Source of the DNA: an uncultured Acetatifactor sp.
GTDB lineage: Bacteria; Bacillota; Clostridia; Lachnospirales; Lachnospiraceae
Assembly: GCA_910578215.1 (NCBI GenBank)
Contig: CAJTPH010000024.1
Location: 30,046-64,587 of the forward strand
Length of the DNA: 34,542 bases
Direction of reading: 5' to 3'
The notes under the pieces were generated by a model that saw only the letters and a program-made list of their open reading frames with translations, searched no databases and was not told where the DNA came from. This document shows, in pieces, positions 32,503 through 34,542 of this stretch. Position numbers and translations under genes: made by a program. Position 1 is the stretch's first letter, and the number at the start of each line of letters is the position of its first letter.

Positions 32503-32570
32503 AGTATATCGGTTGTTTATTGCTGCTGTGATAATGGGAATGACGTGGAACGGATATTTTCTGCTGTGAA
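32503..32570 (-). promoter_or_regulatory. Candidate LytTR site and promoter of the regulator-kinase genes
   Basis: Minus-strand TTCACAGCAGAAAA starts at 32570, followed by CCGTTC near 32553. A -10 TATACT (32503-32508) lies 62 bases after the first repeat, with a weak -35 ATCACA (32527-32532). The layout matches the site before the flxA-like gene. Confidence 0.55.
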
Positions 32571-32988
32571 TTATCTTGTATTTTCTTTTAAATATTACCG
32601 CTGACTTCTTTAAAATGATGCCTGCTGTCAGGAATGGAAACGGAAATCGCAGACTGTCAGGCACTGCTGCTTGGGACAATACCGATTCCGGGCATCATGC
32701 CCTGAGGACGTGGGACCGCCCCAAAGGCCCCATGCTGATGCAGCCGCATTCTGTACAGACATGGACATTGTAGCCCCATGCTTTATGGAGCGCATCCTCC
32801 ATGATAAACCCGGCCAACAGGGAAGCAGAACGCTATCTTCATCGCATTTCCCTCAATTCTGTATTCTTTTCCACCATAAATTGGCGGATGAAGTCCATAG
32901 TGCGGCGGTTAGTGCATACTATCCTTTTATTTAATATACGATTCTGAATTACCGCCTCCCTTTTAACAGCTTGCATTCATTACTTGTT
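32571..32988. other. Non-coding or degraded region
   Basis: No convincing intact gene lies between the LytTR promoter and the lipoprotein gene. On the minus strand, 32695-32802 can encode 35 residues with a CTECGC zinc-knuckle-like element, and upstream of it a short frame begins MDFIRQFMVEKN. These frames do not join and lack ribosome sites. They may be remnants of a decayed gene. Confidence 0.4.
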
Positions 32989-33471
32989 TCATTCCATCAA
33001 TGACAGAATAAATTTTTTATCTTCATCTGATATAGTAACATAAAATGTCAAAAATTCTTCGGGAACATATCCTCCCTTTATTGTTTCCTGGGCAATCTGT
33101 TCTTTTATGATATTTGAGTCTTCATATACCGTCAGTTCCATCAATTTTTCTAAACTTCCATCATGGTTGGCAGCCACAGGTGTCTTGTAGGAAATAACTG
33201 TGCATATCACGTTAAGGTCTCCAATTTTACTCTCCAGTGCGTCCATCTCCGCATCTGTATCAGACGACATGTCCGTATAATCTAAATCATTAAACTGGCT
33301 GAGAATTTCTTCATCCAAAATAGTATTTACCAAATGTCCATCACTTGAATATACTTCTATCTGTGAAAGTCCCTGTAAATCTTTTCCTCTGTCACCCCGG
33401 TCTTCACCACAGCCAGCCAATCCTATAGCAGCCAGAATACCCATCAGTATCAATAAAACTATATTCTTCAT
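32989..33471 (-). CDS. Putative lipoprotein of unknown function
   Basis: A 160-residue protein with a classical lipoprotein signal: MKN, a hydrophobic stretch and the lipobox GLAGC with Cys21 as the lipidated residue. After processing it is acidic and shows an alternating beta pattern (SQIEVYSSDGHLVNTIL, VICTVISYKTPVA, MELTVYEDSN, EFLTFYVTI). A GAGGG site precedes the ATG. I do not recognise the family. It is isolated between the degraded region and the broken HTH-type gene. Confidence 0.72.
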   Translation of the reverse strand: MKNIVLLILMGILAAIGLAGCGEDRGDRGKDLQGLSQIEVYSSDGHLVNTILDEEILSQFNDLDYTDMSSDTDAEMDALESKIGDLNVICTVISYKTPVAANHDGSLEKLMELTVYEDSNIIKEQIAQETIKGGYVPEEFLTFYVTISDEDKKFILSLME

Positions 33472-33484
33472 TTAGATTCCCTCT

Positions 33485-33518
33485 TTGTTTATAAGAAGTT
33501 TTTGTTTATAAGAAGTTT
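33485..33518. repeat. Tandem 17-bp repeat between lipoprotein and broken gene
   Basis: Two tandem 17-base copies of TTGTTTATAAGAAGTTT lie immediately before the lipoprotein start on one side and the truncated gene on the other. It could mark a deletion junction. Confidence 0.75.
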
Positions 33519-33519
33519 G

Positions 33520-34200
33520 CAGACAGTTACCAGCAATACACAAAACAGGAATATGTTTGGTGTAACATTGGATTATCTGCTGAAAAGTGAAAGCCAGGAT
33601 GGAAATAACCAAAGTGGTGGCTATTATGTAAGCCGGGAGACGATTGATGGGTTCCTTTCCTATAAACGGCATCGGGCGAAGAACATTGCTATTGGGGTGG
33701 GGCTGATTATTGGTTCTGATATCTTTGGCTGCTTTTCTGATTATAGGCAGCTTCTGCTTCCGCTATATTGGGGAACTATGGCCATAGGCATAGCTATATT
33801 GGTATGGACTTTTTTTCAGCCGAAGCATTATCAGGAAATCTGCTCAAATTCATTGCTGTTTGATGAGGCAATCATAGAATCTTTTCGTGAGGACAGCAGC
33901 CGGAACCGGAAAAGATATGCAGGCATGATTGTATTAAGCGTTTTGCTGTTCTTCTTTGGATCGGAATTTATATTTATGGCAAAAGATATCGTGGGAAGCG
34001 AAGTGTGCAATGCCTTGGACTGGCTGATAGATGCCGCGTCAGCTATGCTTTTGATTATGGCAGGTACGTCGATCCATGCGGAAAATATCATTGCACAGAA
34101 TGCGGAGTATATTCGTAAGAAAAATTCAAGCGGTAAGTTTGCATGGATTTATGTAGCTCTGCCTGTAACAGCTCTGGCAGCAGTGATAGGAGAGTATGAA
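33520..34200 (+). pseudogene. Truncated XRE-type regulator with membrane domain
   Basis: The readable frame starts abruptly at ...MFGVTLDYLLKSES, the typical end of an XRE helix-turn-helix domain, so the DNA-binding domain itself is missing. The membrane part follows: YVSRETIDGFLSYKRHRAKNIAIGVGL and about four helices up to ALPVTALAAVIGEYE. The frame then runs into the IS256-family end (stop at 34305). Upstream only a TTG start without a ribosome site exists; an in-frame ATG lies at 33553. Both ends are therefore damaged: the 5-prime part by a deletion near the tandem repeat, the 3-prime part by the insertion. A residual membrane product is possible. Confidence 0.7.
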
Positions 34201-34232
34201 AACTTTTCTGTAAATAGCTGCCAAACCAAGGT

Positions 34233-34261
34233 CTCCTATGATAAAATAAAATTCATAGGAG
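34233..34261 (+). promoter_or_regulatory. Hairpin covering the transposase ribosome site
   Basis: CTCCTATG (34233-34240) pairs perfectly with CATAGGAG (34254-34261) across a 13-base A/T loop. The second arm contains most of the AGGAGG ribosome site of the transposase. Confidence 0.65.
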
Positions 34262-34271
34262 GCCTATCATT

Positions 34272-34542
34272 ATGGCAAAAGAAAGAAAACCCGTCCACAA
34301 AGTAGTTATGACCGAAGGCAAGCGCGATATCATCCGCCAGCTACTCCAGGAGTATGACATCCAGACCGCAGAAGATATCCAGGATGCCCTAAAGGATCTG
34401 CTCGGCGGCACCATCAAGGAGATGATGGAGGCGGAAATGGACAACCATCTCGGTTATGAAAAGTCCCAGCGTTCCGACAGTGATGATTACCGTAACGGTT
34501 ACAAGAGCAAGAGGATCAACAGCAGCTATGGCAGCATGGACA
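34272..34542 (+). CDS. IS256-family transposase, N-terminal part
   Basis: Ninety codons are visible before the window ends. The ATG at 34272 follows AGGAGG by nine bases. The reading gives MAKERKPVHKVVMTEG, then IIRQLLQEYDIQTAEDIQDALKD, LLGGTIKEMMEAEMDNHLGY and DDYRNGYKSKRINSSYGSMD, which is the N-terminal DNA-binding region of IS256/Mutator-type transposases (the xEMDxHLGY and RNGxxxK motifs). The catalytic DDE residues lie outside the window. Codon use is ordinary for the region. Confidence 0.9.
   Translation, partial: MAKERKPVHKVVMTEGKRDIIRQLLQEYDIQTAEDIQDALKDLLGGTIKEMMEAEMDNHLGYEKSQRSDSDDYRNGYKSKRINSSYGSMD

Larger units (their letters stand above)
34200..34542 (+). mobile_element. IS256-family insertion sequence, left part
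   Basis: It contains the start of an IS256-type transposase gene and continues beyond the window. The left end is estimated at about 34195-34205, where the membrane-gene similarity stops and AAAACTTTTCTGTAAAT begins, resembling IS256-type termini. The exact inverted repeat cannot be fixed without the right end. Confidence 0.7.

Noticed and set aside
32671..32934. 87-codon plus-strand frame in the degraded region
   Set aside because: No ribosome site, no recognisable motif and a composition like antisense of broken frames.
33472..33672. 66-codon minus-strand frame with a hydrophobic stretch, ending at the lipoprotein start
   Set aside because: It is the antisense of the truncated regulator's coding sequence, has no ribosome site, and its hydrophobicity is a by-product.

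Overview
The window reads as chromosomal DNA of an anaerobic Clostridia member, most likely Lachnospiraceae. The SCIFF peptide with its radical SAM maturase is a clostridial hallmark. Gram-positive envelope genes (a Dlt-type alanylation operon, a lipoprotein PstS), strong AGGAGG-type ribosome sites and family-level resemblances point the same way. Nearly every gene lies on the minus strand. The plus-strand exceptions are a CNNM/CorC membrane protein, a broken HTH-type membrane gene and an incoming IS256-family transposase at the right edge.

Layout, left to right. (1) 1-3702: a Dlt-like operon in the order A-C-B followed by a membrane-anchored gene that is not an obvious DltD and runs off the window. 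(2) 3841-8011: SCIFF precursor (scfA), its maturase (scfB) and a SecD-SecF fusion. (3) 8068-9946: a TIGR04086 membrane protein and a divergent CNNM/CorC protein. (4) 9927-13573: phosphate uptake operon pstSCAB without phoU in view. (5) 13677-14210: a small cytosolic-looking amidase. (6) 14293-18098: an ABC-2 exporter next to a BlaI/BlaR1 pair, with BlaI-type operators in front of both units. (7) 18177-21648: a DUF3888 protein, then a second ABC-2 exporter operon headed by an unusual MerR regulator that carries membrane helices and a zinc ribbon, expressed from a typical 19-bp-spacer MerR promoter. (8) 21696-21870: a promoter and a terminator enclosing about 140 bases without a gene, a candidate small RNA. 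(9) 21909-28197: an FtsX-type ABC transporter with two permeases, an OmpR/HK two-component system, and a DUF1801 protein. (10) 28369-32570: a FliD-C-like protein and a FlxA-like protein next to an AgrC/LytTR two-component system, with matching candidate LytTR sites in front of both units. (11) 32475-34542: a degraded region, a lipoprotein, a truncated HTH-type membrane gene and an IS256-family insertion.

Functionally the window is an envelope-maintenance and peptide-defence neighbourhood. It holds wall-polymer alanylation, protein export and three separate ABC exporters. Each exporter is tied to a different sensor class: BlaR1/BlaI, a membrane MerR, and a histidine kinase/response regulator. 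The most novel leads are the LytTR-linked flagellar-like gene pair with no flagellar genes around it, the membrane/zinc-ribbon MerR system, the BlaI operator in front of an ABC exporter, the SecF aspartate-to-alanine change, and the candidate small RNA. All family assignments come from reading motifs by eye; no database search was run.
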